64,000 nucleotides of DNA from Agapanthus africanus. Lineage: Eukaryota > Streptophyta > Magnoliopsida > Asparagales > Amaryllidaceae. Position numbers and translations under genes: made by a program. The stretch spans positions 404,768,248 to 404,832,247 of the forward strand of contig CM057347.1 of NCBI GenBank assembly GCA_030015575.1, in the 5' to 3' direction. The notes beneath the pieces were generated by a model, which saw only the letters and a list, made by a program, of their open reading frames with translations, made no database searches and had not been told where the DNA came from. Below are positions 34,442 to 45,105 of this stretch, in pieces (position 1 is the stretch's first letter; every line of letters begins with the position of its first letter).

Positions 34442-36571
34442 TGTAAGTGCACGGCGGCGCCCCGGCCGTCAATCCGACGCCGGAATGCGGAAACGGTGAT
34501 AAACTTTAATTTTTGCGGACTTAGCAAACCGGCACCACCGCGCACTAAACCCCGGATCGTGCCATTAAACTAGTCTAGGCTAACAAGAGGATGGGTTAGA
34601 GATATACCGACTGATCCGAGTCCTCCGGTCTTCATCTCCACTCCGATCTCCTCGCGGGATCTCCGTCCGTCTCCTCCTCGTCGGAAAGGGCACCACGAAG
34701 CCGGGTACTTATACAGGCTCCCACCTCAATACCGAGGCAACTCGGGCGCGAAGTAGGCTAGCCGACGCGTCCAAGATATTCTGTAGGAAGTGTAGTGTAG
34801 AATCGTAGTCTCTTTTGGGGTGGTTGCCATTTGAAGATGATGGAGGAAACATGATAAGAAAAATGGTGCTTGCATTTTTCTTAACATGAAAAAATGAGAT
34901 CAAGAATCCTACTCTCTCAAAGATAAAGCTCTCTTCTTCTTCTTTTCTTCTTTTCTCTTTTCTAATGAAAACTCTCATACTTAGAAAATGGTGGAGCAAA
35001 GATTATGAAGCATGAAGGGAGGTGAGTGTAGGAGAAAAGCAAGGGTGACCACAAACAAACATAATGATCACAAAACTCACATCCAAATCAAATCCTTTCT
35101 CTTCACAATAAATGCATCATGGATGAAAGATATCATAATCAATACTTTTGCAATAAAACCCTCCACAAAGTGTTATTTGCAAACTTGCAAATATCCCCCT
35201 CCATCGGAAAAGTCCGGCCGGGAAAGAACAAAGGAAAACCGGCCGGAACGGAATGCAAACTGGCAACTCCAGAAAACTGGTCCCGTAATAAATCACAGGA
35301 AAACCCCGATACTGTGCATACACACCCGCATCTGTATTCCGTCCGGATACAAATGCAATGAGACAAAATCTACACCGTCTAATACTAGGATCCGGCTTAA
35401 GCCAAAGCCGGCTAGTAAAAACCGTCCGATTACGATCCGTGCAATACCGCACGTATCTGATCGAACCCTGCCATATCTCCATACGGCCTCTACAGCGTTT
35501 CGCCCGAAAGCTGAGTAACTGAAAGTGTGGTGGACTCTAAAGACTCATCAATACTATGGCTGTGGATTTAACCACTAGCACGTCAGAGGTATAAGCCAAT
35601 ACGTAACGGGCCACCAGCTATTGAACAAAAGGGACGTCGATGAGCGAACTCATCCTGACACCCTACTGAGCCTGTCAGTGACAATATCCGTACAGTCCGG
35701 TCCGTTCGTCTATGAGCATCGCATGTCGGGCCTAGGGGTGGGTAAAAGTCAGACCCCCAAAAGCGGTACAAGTCGTGTCGGAGTGTAACCCAGAACACCC
35801 TGAGATGCTACTGGAATACCTACCAGTAAATCTCCTGCCTTGGCCAAGGACTTCGTGTAATGGCTCTCCTAGACACAGTGCGACCTCACCCCCAATACCG
35901 GGAGAGACGAACCCCCGAAGATCCGCTCACTGCCTCCATGTGGCTCGGGACTGTACCCAACTAAAACCTGTTTGCACGACTCCTTTGAGCCGTGGTAGGG
36001 TAGTAATCAAAGCACAGTGGGAACTCACACGAGACAAATGACGATCCCCAGGTCGATGAACTAACCTGTACACATGTCACCTGGGAACTGCTATCTGACG
36101 TCAGGTATAAGACCAACTAGCATGTTCCCGGCGAGTCCTGTCCGGTGTACTCATAACCCAATGAGCACCTGTATACATCTTAGGTGAACCAACTGACACC
36201 AGTGGCTTGCGAGACCGGCCACCGCCCCTCGTCGGGGTCTCGACTGTATACACTAGTCTACTCTGGAGAATCGATGCCCTGTCTCGAAACTCCCACGACT
36301 AGGGACCTTTTAAGGATATGCTTGTAGACCCCAGCTCTCACGTATATGATCGCCCTCATACTGCTGGTCGTCAAGCAAGAATCCTAGGGGCTCTATCAAC
36401 GTGCAATAGCGACCTGTCAGGTCACCTAAAGCAGTACACGATGATAAAGGTAAACCAGATAGCAAACTATCATCTCGAGTAAGACTGTCGTACCGGGATA
36501 GGTCCTCCCTCAATCATTGCAATCACGTGCCTGTGATCCAATAATTGACTCTGAGGGCACTATCTCCAACA
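34442..36571 (-). repeat. 5' LTR of copia-2
   Basis: 2130 bp, nearly identical to 26620-28750. Its outer end CTCCAACA is followed by TAACG. Confidence 0.92.
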
Positions 36572-36735
36572 TAACGTAGATCTAGATCCTACAACCATTC
36601 TTCACCATTCTTTATTCTTCCTCCCTTCCTACTCAACACGCCTAAAGTAAGAATAAAATATTCAACGTTTTCCAGAGGACGACCCATACTCATCTCGGTC
36701 TAGCTACACGTGACACCGTTATTGATTGCGGTTAA
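36572..36735 (+). repeat. 3' LTR of element E, segment 2
   Basis: Matches about 6600-6756 of the E 5' LTR (acgtagatctagatcctaca... to gattgcggttaa). It is bounded by the target duplications of copia-2 (TAACG) and copia-3 (GTTAA, 36731-36735). Confidence 0.9.
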
Positions 36736-38953
36736 TGCAGGGGTCCTAGGCACACTATAGAGGTCTCACAAGGCATCAATCATGCCAATATAAAAATTTA
36801 TGGGTGCCGAGAAAGTCTAATACGGATCTTAGACTAGAATTCTAGGCGAAAAACGATTCAAGTTAACAACTTAACTAAAGTTCGGAAGTTACAACCATTG
36901 TAGATTCGGATATCCACTTCCTTAGCTCCACGTAGTCATCCTCTCGCTGTCCTTTTCGAATCCTAGACTCATTCGTCGGCTTCATCGGGAAAACGAGCGG
37001 AATAGGTCGTCGGCTTCGTGCCGAAGATGATCTACGTCGAGGTTGCACAAGTTCAAGCTCCAACTTCACCAAGTTGTGAAACTTGTGAAGAAAACACCCA
37101 AAACAACTTGGCAAGAGGTAGAGGGTGAAGAAATAAGAGGTGGGTTCACTTTAGAATTGGATTTCTCACTTTGGATCTCAAGTTGCCATTGATGGCATCA
37201 TAGTTTCTTTCTTGAAGATGAAGAAGAAGAAGTAGATAGAATATGATAAGTCTTGTAAAATGAAAAGGAAAAAGAATACTTATCATAATTCTAACTAGGG
37301 TTAAGTGTAGAGAATAGACCATGGTTAATGGATGGGTTAGGGTTAAGCATGATGACAAGAATGGTTAAGAAGTCAAAGCTTCATGAAGTTTCAACTAAAA
37401 GACAAAGAAAGCCACCATTCTTATCATAATCATTTCCAAATAAATAAATAAAGAAATGAATAAATAAATGATTAAGCAAAACCCTAATTATCACTTAACC
37501 ATGGTTTAATTCTTCACACTTAACCAAATGATCAAGTATCATCAAACATGATACAAATATGTGCACAAAAAATATATCACATATATAATGTGCAATAAGT
37601 GAGAAAATCCTTTTAAAAATGAACCAATACTAGTTAATGCAAAGTAATATATCAAATATATAATTATACATTAAATCATTAAATCAACACTTGATTTAAC
37701 GATCCGGTCATATCGCATATAACCGACTAGTATCCTATGTATCGATTTATCGAATCAATGATTCGATAACTAGGTCATACCGAATATAACCAATCGAAAC
37801 ATTTATTGCGAGAATGAAATGCGGTATCACATACATGCATTATTCTCGCTCCCGCACATATCTCGTATGCACTCCTATTTCGTTTCGCTTGAGCCAGGAA
37901 ACCTCTGTGTAGGACTCTAAAGACTCGTCAATACGCCGGTAGCAGATGATGATCATATCAAGCACCCACAAGCCGCAAGCGGTCTGCTAAACGTAACGGC
38001 CATCCGGGTATTGAGCGATCAGAAGATCGACGAGGTAGCCCGCTCACACTCCTGTGAATCCAACCAGTAACACTTACCGTACAGTCCGGTCTGTTCGTCT
38101 GATACGTCGCATATCAAGTCTAGGGGTGGTAAACGTCAGACCCCAATAACCGATAAGTCATGCCGATGTGAGGCTCATAACGGGTCGAGAAACTACTGGT
38201 AACACTTACCAGCAAATCTCTAATCAGCCCTGGCCAGGGACTTCCCTGTTACGGCCAATCGAGTACAGCGCAACATCAACCCCCAATACCGGGAGAGACG
38301 AAACCCCTCCTATCGCTCATTGCCTCCATGTGACTCGGGACTGTACCCAAAGACCACCGTTTTGCATGCCCTCATGGACGTGGTAAGGTGGAGATCAAAG
38401 CACAGTGGGAATCACACAAGAATCTATGACGATCTCGGGTCTACAGACTAACCTGTACAAGTGTCACCTGAGAACTGCCATCTGACGTGAGGTATAATAC
38501 CATCTGGGAGTTCTCGACGAGTCCGTCCAGTGTACTCAGTCTCCACTGAGCACCCGTATACCATCTCTGATGTCAAACACCAATGGATATGGGATCATCC
38601 ATCTCCCATCTCATGGGTCGAGAAGCGTATACGCTAGTCTACACTGGTATATCGATGCCCCGTCTCGATACACCTACGACTAGGGACCTTGAAGGATGTA
38701 CCTATGGACTACCATGTCCCCACTAGTATGATCTGCATCATAGTCCAGGTAGTCAAGTACACATCCTAAGGGCTTTACCAACATGTAACTATAAGACAGT
38801 TTAAAGAGACTAGTGTACATGTTAAGATAAAGAGTAACCAGATAGCATACTATCATATCGAGCAAGAAAGTCATCTCTATATATGTCCAAGCATCCAATA
38901 TAATATACATCATCTGTACAATACTGGTCTCTAGGGCATACATACAACTAACA
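36736..38953 (-). repeat. 3' LTR of copia-3
   Basis: 2218 bp; TGTTAGTTGTATGTATGCCC on the - strand to ...GGACCCCTGCA at the outer end (the other copy reads AACCCTACA). Confidence 0.93.
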
Positions 38954-38968
38954 ATCTCCCACTTGCAC
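38954..38968 (-). other. Polypurine tract of copia-3
   Basis: GTGCAAGTGGGAGAT on the - strand. It directly follows the pol stop codon and touches the LTR. Confidence 0.88.
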
Positions 38969-41900
38969 TAGGGCCAGCTGCTGTAGTATCGCATACCGAG
39001 CATCCCGAAGAGTCTCTCAAACTGTATCTGGGGAATGGCCTTCGTGAGTGGATCCGCCGTGTTGTTCTTCGTGTCAACCCTCCTGACCTCGATCTCCCGG
39101 CGATCAACTATCTCCCGGATCAGGTGATACCGCCTCAGAATATGCCTGGATCGCTGATGGGACCTGGGTTCCTTGGCCAAAGCCACCGCTCCATTGTTAT
39201 CGCAATACAAAGGTATTGGATGCTCAATGGATGGAGCCACTCCAAGTTCATGAATGAACTTCTTGATCCAGACAGCCTCTTTGGCAGCATCGTTGGCAGC
39301 GATGTATTCAGCCTCCATCGTCGAGTCTGCCACGGTTTCCTGCTTGGAACTCTTCCAGCTAACCGCCCCTCCGTAAAGGGTAAAGACAAAGCCCGACTGC
39401 GACTTAGAGTCGTCCTTATCACTCTGGAAGCTCGAATCGGTAAAGGACTCCACTTGGAGTTCTCCGTTACCATACACCAAGAACATATCTCTAGTCCTTC
39501 GTAAGTACTTGAGAATGTTCTTCACAGCTGTCCAGTGACTCTCTCCAGGATCTGCTTGATACCGACTCACTACACTTAGTGAGTATGCAACATCGGGTCT
39601 GGTACATAGCATCGCATACATGATAGAGCCTACTGCCGAAGCATAGGGTATCCCTTGCATGCGAGCTCTCTCCAAATCAGTCTTGGGAGACATCTCTTTG
39701 GAGAGAGTGAGTCCAGAGATCGTGGGTAAGTTCCCACGCTTGGATTCTTCCATACTAAACCTCTTTAGTATGGTGTCAATGTACCTGGATTGGGACAATC
39801 CCAAAATCCGTTTGGATCTATCTCTATAGATCCTAATTCCCAATATGCAGGAGGCATCACCAAGATCTTTCATTGAGAATCTTTGTGATAAGAAGAGCTT
39901 GACCGATTGCAGCATAGGAATATCATTTCCTATCAAGAGTATGTCGTCCACGTACAATACGAGGAAGACAACCTTACTCCCTGCCACCTTCTTGTAAATA
40001 CAAGGTTCATCTGGGTTTTTGATGAAATCAAACTCTTTGATAACGACGTCAAAGCAGATGTTCCAACTCCGCGATACTTGCTTTAATCCATAAATGGATT
40101 TAAGCAGCATGCACATCTTCCCGCTGCTTCCACTATCTACGAAGCCCTCTGGCTGAGTCATGTACACGCACTCTTCTAAATCACCATTTAGAAAGGCGGT
40201 CTTAACATCCATTTGCCAGATTCCGTAGTCATGATATGCAGCGATGGCAAGCATGATCCGGATGGATTTAAGCATAGCCACTGGAGAAAAGGTCTCGTCA
40301 TAGTCCACACCTGGTCTTTGACGAAAACCCTTTGCTACAAGTCTAGCTTTGAAAGTCTCCACTTTCCCATCTACACCAAGTTTCTTCTTGAAGATCCACT
40401 TGCTCCCAATGGGTTTTACCCCTTCAGGAGCAACGTCCAAAGTCCATACTTTGTTGGTGTACATGGATTCCATCTCGGACCGCATAGCATCCAGCCATTT
40501 CACTGAGTCCCTACTCGTGATGGCCTGCTCGAAGCTAGTTGGGTCATCATCCTCCATGATGCAATCCTCGCTGCCTCCATCCATGAGAAAACCGTAGTAT
40601 CTCTCAGGTGGGCGAGGAACCCTACTAGATCGGCGGAGAGGCTGAGGTTCATTGGGAACTACTGAATCCTCTGGTTCAACCAAATCTTCTGTTGTAGTCT
40701 GTATTGCTGGAACCTCTTCCAGTTCTACCTCCTTGCCACTAATTTCTTTTTCAAGAAATTCGTTTTCTAGAAAGGTGGCATGTCGAGAAACAAACACCTT
40801 TTGTTCCTCGATGTGGTAGAAGATATACCCGCGCGAATGTTTGGGATATCCAATAAACTTACACAGAATGGATCTTGCCGCGAGTTTGTCCGGATTTTGC
40901 ATTTTTACATATGCCGGACAACCCCATATCTTAACATAATTAAGACATGGTCTCTTGCCTTTCCATATCTCATATGGAGTGGTTGGCACGGCTTTGGTGG
41001 GAACCATATTCAATAGATCTGCAGCTGTTTCCAGTGCATATCCCCAGAAGGAAATAGGTAACTCAGCTGTGCTCATCATAGAGCGCACCATATCCAATAG
41101 GGTGCGGTTCCTCCGTTCTGATACACCGTTGTGCTGTGGTGTATATGGAGGAGTCAGCTGAGAGAGAATCCCATTCTCTTTTAGGAAGTCCAGGAATTCA
41201 TTGCTCAAGTATTCACCTCCTCGATCAGATCGTAGGATTTTAATACTTTTTCCGGTTTGGTTCTCAACTTCTTGTTTATATTCTCTAAATTTCTCAAAAG
41301 CTTCTGATTTGTGTTTCATCAGGAATACATATCCGAATCTAGAGAGATCGTCAGTGAATGTAATGAAGTATGAAGAACCATCCCTGGTATGTGTAGAGAT
41401 AGGACCGCATACATCACTATGTATCAGTCCTAAGAGTTCGGTAACTCTTTCTCCGTGTCCCGTAAACGGAGCTTTGGTCATCTTGCCTTTGAGACATGAT
41501 TGGCAAGTGTCATAAGATGAAAATTCAAACGGATTTAAATATCCATCCTTATGCAACTTAGCTAATCGTGTCGCATTGATGTGACCCGGTCTACAATGCC
41601 ATAAGAAGGATTCGTTCAGTTCTGAACTCTTCCTCTTGTGTGTGTTTGTTATACTCAGAACTGTTGATTGATTTAGAACATAAATGCCATTGCACAACAT
41701 GCCTGATCCAACCAACTTTTGGTTACGGAAAATGTTCATAACATTATCCTGTAATACAAAATTATATCCCTCTTTACTCAATAAAGAAACCGATATAATG
41801 TTGCATATCAGGTTCGGCATGTAATAGCATTCGTTCAGAACCAATGTATTACCAGTTGGTAATACAAGGTGATATTTCCCGACAGTCTTAGCTGCAACAA

Positions 41901-42273
41901 TTGCACCATTTCCAACTCTAATGTCTTTATCACCTTCTCCAAGTTCTCTACCTTTTCTAAGCCCATGTAACTGATTACATATATGGGATCCTGACCCGGT
42001 ATCTAATACCCAGGACGTAGGGCAAATGGAGAAACAGTTCTCTGTAACGAACACACCCGAAGAAAATGCATCATCATGTACTTTCTTCAATCGGGTGGCA
42101 TGGGAATCCTGGTATTCCCCTATATCCTGTTCAGTCCTATAACTCTTATAGGAAAGAACGGAACCAACGTTCCCCAGCACAGTAGAACATGCGGGTTCGG
42201 TCAATACATCCATATTATTATCTTTATTAGGGCATGAAATGGTCGCTACCTGGAGAGAGAGAGAAGAAAACAC
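38968..42273 (-). CDS. pol: Copia pol polyprotein: protease, integrase, RT, RNase H
   Basis: An uninterrupted frame of 1101 codons. Domains in order: aspartic protease with DTGSGS at residues 91-96; GAG-pre-integrase zinc site H226, H231, C257, C260 (WHCRPGHIN and DTCQSC); integrase core with D287, D350 and E386 (D-35-E spacing); a linker with RRSSRVPRPPERY; reverse transcriptase with QMDVKTAFLNGDLEE (D689) and YVDD at 774-777; RNase H with D946, E987 and D1025, ending near ADPLTKAI. All catalytic residues are present. The sequence pattern (SMKDLGDASCILGIRIYRDR, YASAVGSIMYAMLCTRPDVAY) fits the Angela/BARE branch. No gag or CCHC knuckle precedes the protease, so the first 90 residues are a short lead only. 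The ATG at 42273 is the first in frame; the true translation start is uncertain. This is the only gene here that looks functional. Confidence 0.95.
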   Translation of the reverse strand: MFSSLSLQVATISCPNKDNNMDVLTEPACSTVLGNVGSVLSYKSYRTEQDIGEYQDSHATRLKKVHDDAFSSGVFVTENCFSICPTSWVLDTGSGSHICNQLHGLRKGRELGEGDKDIRVGNGAIVAAKTVGKYHLVLPTGNTLVLNECYYMPNLICNIISVSLLSKEGYNFVLQDNVMNIFRNQKLVGSGMLCNGIYVLNQSTVLSITNTHKRKSSELNESFLWHCRPGHINATRLAKLHKDGYLNPFEFSSYDTCQSCLKGKMTKAPFTGHGERVTELLGLIHSDVCGPISTHTRDGSSYFITFTDDLSRFGYVFLMKHKSEAFEKFREYKQEVENQTGKSIKILRSDRGGEYLSNEFLDFLKENGILSQLTPPYTPQHNGVSERRNRTLLDMVRSMMSTAELPISFWGYALETAADLLNMVPTKAVPTTPYEIWKGKRPCLNYVKIWGCPAYVKMQNPDKLAARSILCKFIGYPKHSRGYIFYHIEEQKVFVSRHATFLENEFLEKEISGKEVELEEVPAIQTTTEDLVEPEDSVVPNEPQPLRRSSRVPRPPERYYGFLMDGGSEDCIMEDDDPTSFEQAITSRDSVKWLDAMRSEMESMYTNKVWTLDVAPEGVKPIGSKWIFKKKLGVDGKVETFKARLVAKGFRQRPGVDYDETFSPVAMLKSIRIMLAIAAYHDYGIWQMDVKTAFLNGDLEECVYMTQPEGFVDSGSSGKMCMLLKSIYGLKQVSRSWNICFDVVIKEFDFIKNPDEPCIYKKVAGSKVVFLVLYVDDILLIGNDIPMLQSVKLFLSQRFSMKDLGDASCILGIRIYRDRSKRILGLSQSRYIDTILKRFSMEESKRGNLPTISGLTLSKEMSPKTDLERARMQGIPYASAVGSIMYAMLCTRPDVAYSLSVVSRYQADPGESHWTAVKNILKYLRRTRDMFLVYGNGELQVESFTDSSFQSDKDDSKSQSGFVFTLYGGAVSWKSSKQETVADSTMEAEYIAANDAAKEAVWIKKFIHELGVAPSIEHPIPLYCDNNGAVALAKEPRSHQRSRHILRRYHLIREIVDRREIEVRRVDTKNNTADPLTKAIPQIQFERLFGMLGMRYYSSWP

Positions 42274-42676
42274 TTTAGCGTATGCTCGTGCAAGATCAGA
42301 TTGGTTATTATCTTATCTAATCAGGATGGCTCCCACTGCTTTTTATCAAATCTTCCTTCAAACCCTAAAAGGAAAGACTAGCCGGGATTAATTACACACT
42401 ACAAGTTCGCCAATCTTTCAGCCAGGCCAGTGTCGGTACTTTGAGGGAGGTCCCCCGTGCTTTCGCACGAACCTAATTACTGTAAACCTCATTTTCCCAG
42501 CGGCGTAACCTCGTTAACACCTTTCTAGACACCTACTTGATCGGTTAATTGTAATGTGTAAAACTCTCCCAGGAGTAACTCTTACTCGCAGTGGGTATCG
42601 GGATCCAACTATCTCATAGAAGGATGCAATCTCATTGCAAATTTCAACACTTGAAATTCCCGATAATATTTTGTCC

Positions 42677-42894
42677 CTAGCGTCCTATGACCTTGACGCA
42701 GGCCAACAAATCACAGCACGCTAGTCAAGTTCAACCCGTCATTTCCTGATTGAATTAAACCCACCCGCACGACCCTTGACGCAGGCCAACAAAGTCGTAC
42801 GACTACCCTAATCCAATCTGCATCATATGCATAAGCAGATAAATACTAGTTAGCTACCGCACACTACGCCTTGACGCAGGCCAACAAACGTAGC
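42677..42894 (-). ncRNA. Triple stem-loop cluster in the leader of copia-3
   Basis: Three exact copies of CCTTGACGCAGGCCAACAAA (42691-42710, 42774-42793, 42870-42889). Each is enclosed by a different stem: CTAGCGT 42677-42683 with ACGCTAG 42718-42724 plus TGA/TCA; ACGAC 42769-42773 with GTCGT 42794-42798; CTACG 42865-42869 with CGTAG 42890-42894. A constant loop and changing but paired stems are what a selected RNA structure would show. Confidence 0.7.
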
Positions 42895-43035
42895 ACGAAT
42901 ACTAACTACTACTTATCTGAAATGACGGAGGGCTACGACAGGTTTTTCTGAAAACCTATTGCGTAATGAACTTGATATCGTTGTAGAATCAAATGAAGTT
43001 TTAAAATGGAGTGATTTTGAGGCTTTTCTAGTTTT

Positions 43036-43275
43036 GCTAAAGGGGTCACTCCCGGTGAAGGGATCGTCGGCCCTTTCCTTGTCGAATGAGGTGCGGGATA
43101 TATCATATATATCACTGTGCAAAGCAAAAACTCTTAAAAGCTATCAAAGCCAAACCGAATGTGTAGCATCTGCCAGTTACTGCTAAAGGAGTCACTCCCG
43201 GTGAAGGGATCTCGGTCCTTTCCTCATCGAATAAGGTGCAGGGTATATCATATATACCGCTATGCAAAGCAAGAA
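43036..43275 (-). repeat. Duplicated leader block of copia-3
   Basis: TCACTCCCGGTGAAGGGATC at 43046-43065 and 43192-43211, each followed by about 65 bp of related sequence with a 'tatatcatatata' stretch and GCAAAGCAA(A/G)AACT. Confidence 0.62.
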
Positions 43276-44861
43276 CTGTAGCTACCTGTTTTGTTTATAA
43301 TTTGATTCTACAACATCTTAGGTTTCTTTTCTTTCATTAATCACATTAATGAAGTCCCATCATTTAAGTACCTAAACATCACAGATAAATACGACGTACA
43401 CTTATGCCATCCGCATTCGCCTCGATGTCCCCTCGTGCACCGTTAGGTTAGGTAACTAACGACAGAGCAGGGCAGGGCTAGTACGGGTGCAAAACATAAG
43501 TAACGTCTATATAATATATCATATATACTATATACTGTATCTATCACAGAACATCACATGATCACATCACAGATATCGCAGCAGAAGAAACATATGAAAT
43601 ATTGGATATACTAGGACGTCCGTGTTTTCAATACGAGCCAGTATAAAACACGGATTCCACGGTCGTGATGAATAGCCAATCCCACACCCCTAGACCCCTA
43701 TGAGAGCGGCAAGCAACCCTGCCAATTCTAGGGTTAGGAGACCCGGACTCGACTCCTCGAGTTGGTCTCCCACTGGACCCCAGAACCCGGTTACTTGTGC
43801 TCCCCTCCTTGGGTCTATCCTAATGCGGAAAAGTAAATAATATACAAAAGGTGACAACTTCCGCAACCTGGAAGTGCCCCAAATAAAATAATATTACATA
43901 CAAGTTTTTACATGAATGAAAATGAAAAACACTCATCTGACATAAAAACCCCCGGCTATTCAAACACGACAATCCAATATAACATATCCAGCAACACATA
44001 ACATCAACGTAGGTAAATATGTCCATCCCAATTGTCGCTGACATATAGCAACGAAACCGGCGATATCACATATTACACTTACGGTCACAGAAAAGAAAAT
44101 ATAAAACTACAACAGTTGGAATCCGCAATCCTTTTAGACATCACATGCCTAATCAAATGAAATACTTAGACATCACATGCCTAACAGTTATAAACCCCGC
44201 ATTTTAGTCTCATTATCGAAAACTCTTTTCAATATCAAGTGAAACTAAACTGCTAGATTTATAACATTCATTCAGTTATCTCATAACTGTTTGTGAATTC
44301 CAATTATTGTATCCAATTCCGGATAAATAGAATATATCAAACTTTCCGATCGAACATTCGAACACCCAAGTTTTCCCGATACAGCTCAACACATGAAATA
44401 AGTCTAACAACATTCAGTTCGTGCCTCAGTACCAACGGTCCAGCCGTAGAAGGGTCAAGCCAACACCTCACATGTGGCACGCCGTACTGCCCCAAACCCG
44501 AAGGTTCAAAGGGCAGTTCAAGACGGTCACATAATCGAGTTAAGGTTTGTTGTCTTCTAGAGGGTCCATCGTGTTACTTGCACTACTTAGAACATCGTTA
44601 AACTACGGAAAAATCCAACACTTGGAAATTTCCCGACAGGGGAAAAGTTGGGTATTTATATCCGGTCGGACTTTTTTAACACATTGAAAAATTATCCGGA
44701 AAAACACTTAGACAAGGTTCGATAATCCGATCGAAACATCGTTTCCCAATTTAACCCCAGAACACTCAACTTAAGAGCCAATTTAAAAATTCCCAGAAAA
44801 CTCAGAATAATTAATCAGGAATTACTGTGCAAACACTTAAGGCTGACGTCACCAAAGAGCC

Positions 44862-44902
44862 GCGGAACCGCCGCAGAAGCTAGGCTTCTGCCGCGGTTCC
44901 GC
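44862..44902 (-). ncRNA. GC-rich hairpin near the PBS of copia-3
   Basis: Arms 44862-44880 and 44884-44902 pair over 19 bases with one mismatch and a 3-nt loop. Compared with C (17836-17875) the loop-proximal arm is AGAAGC/GCTTCT instead of ATTAGC/GCTAAT: both sides changed and pairing is kept. Confidence 0.7.
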
Positions 44903-45091
44903 CGCACAAAGTACTGTTCATGGGAAACTTTTTGCACCGTAATTCTTAGATTTCATTGCTGAATTTTTTAAGCATTTTTAATTGACAAAAAACCACAAAT
45001 TTGGAAAAAGTCCAGAGAGCATTATCGGGTTAGGGTTTCGGGTTCGTTCGGACTTCAAACTCCGTCTAGACTTCGCCTAAGGCTCTAGCTA

Positions 45092-45104
45092 GGCTCTGAT
45101 ACCA
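45092..45104 (-). other. PBS of copia-3
   Basis: TGGTATCAGAGCC on the - strand, one base inside the 5' LTR end. Initiator tRNA-Met type. Confidence 0.9.
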
Positions 45105-45105
45105 C

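Larger units (their letters stand above)
26620..36571 (-). mobile_element. Copia-2: Angela-like element with ruined pol
   Basis: 9952 bp flanked by the exact 5-bp duplication TAACG (26615-26619 and 36572-36576). On the - strand: 5' LTR (36571 to 34442), PBS (34440 to 34428), leader, pol remnant, PPT (28765 to 28751), 3' LTR (28750 to 26620). The LTRs are 2130 and 2131 bp with about 15 differences by eye, so insertion was recent. The pol is far more decayed than that would predict. The LTR start (TGTTGGAGATAG) and much of the LTR differ from C and copia-3, so it is a separate subfamily. Confidence 0.92.
42274..45091 (-). other. Leader of copia-3 in place of gag
   Basis: 2.8 kb with no - strand frame above about 75 codons and no gag motif. 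It contains, in element order: the near-PBS hairpin (44902 to 44862), a CGTTAG...CTAACG hairpin (about 43440-43462), the duplicated block (43036-43275), three stem-loops (42894 to 42677) and a GAGAGAGAGAG tract near 42251-42265. All are shared with C and copia-2. Compared with C, about 270 bp corresponding to 16935-17205 are missing near 44240. Confidence 0.65.
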
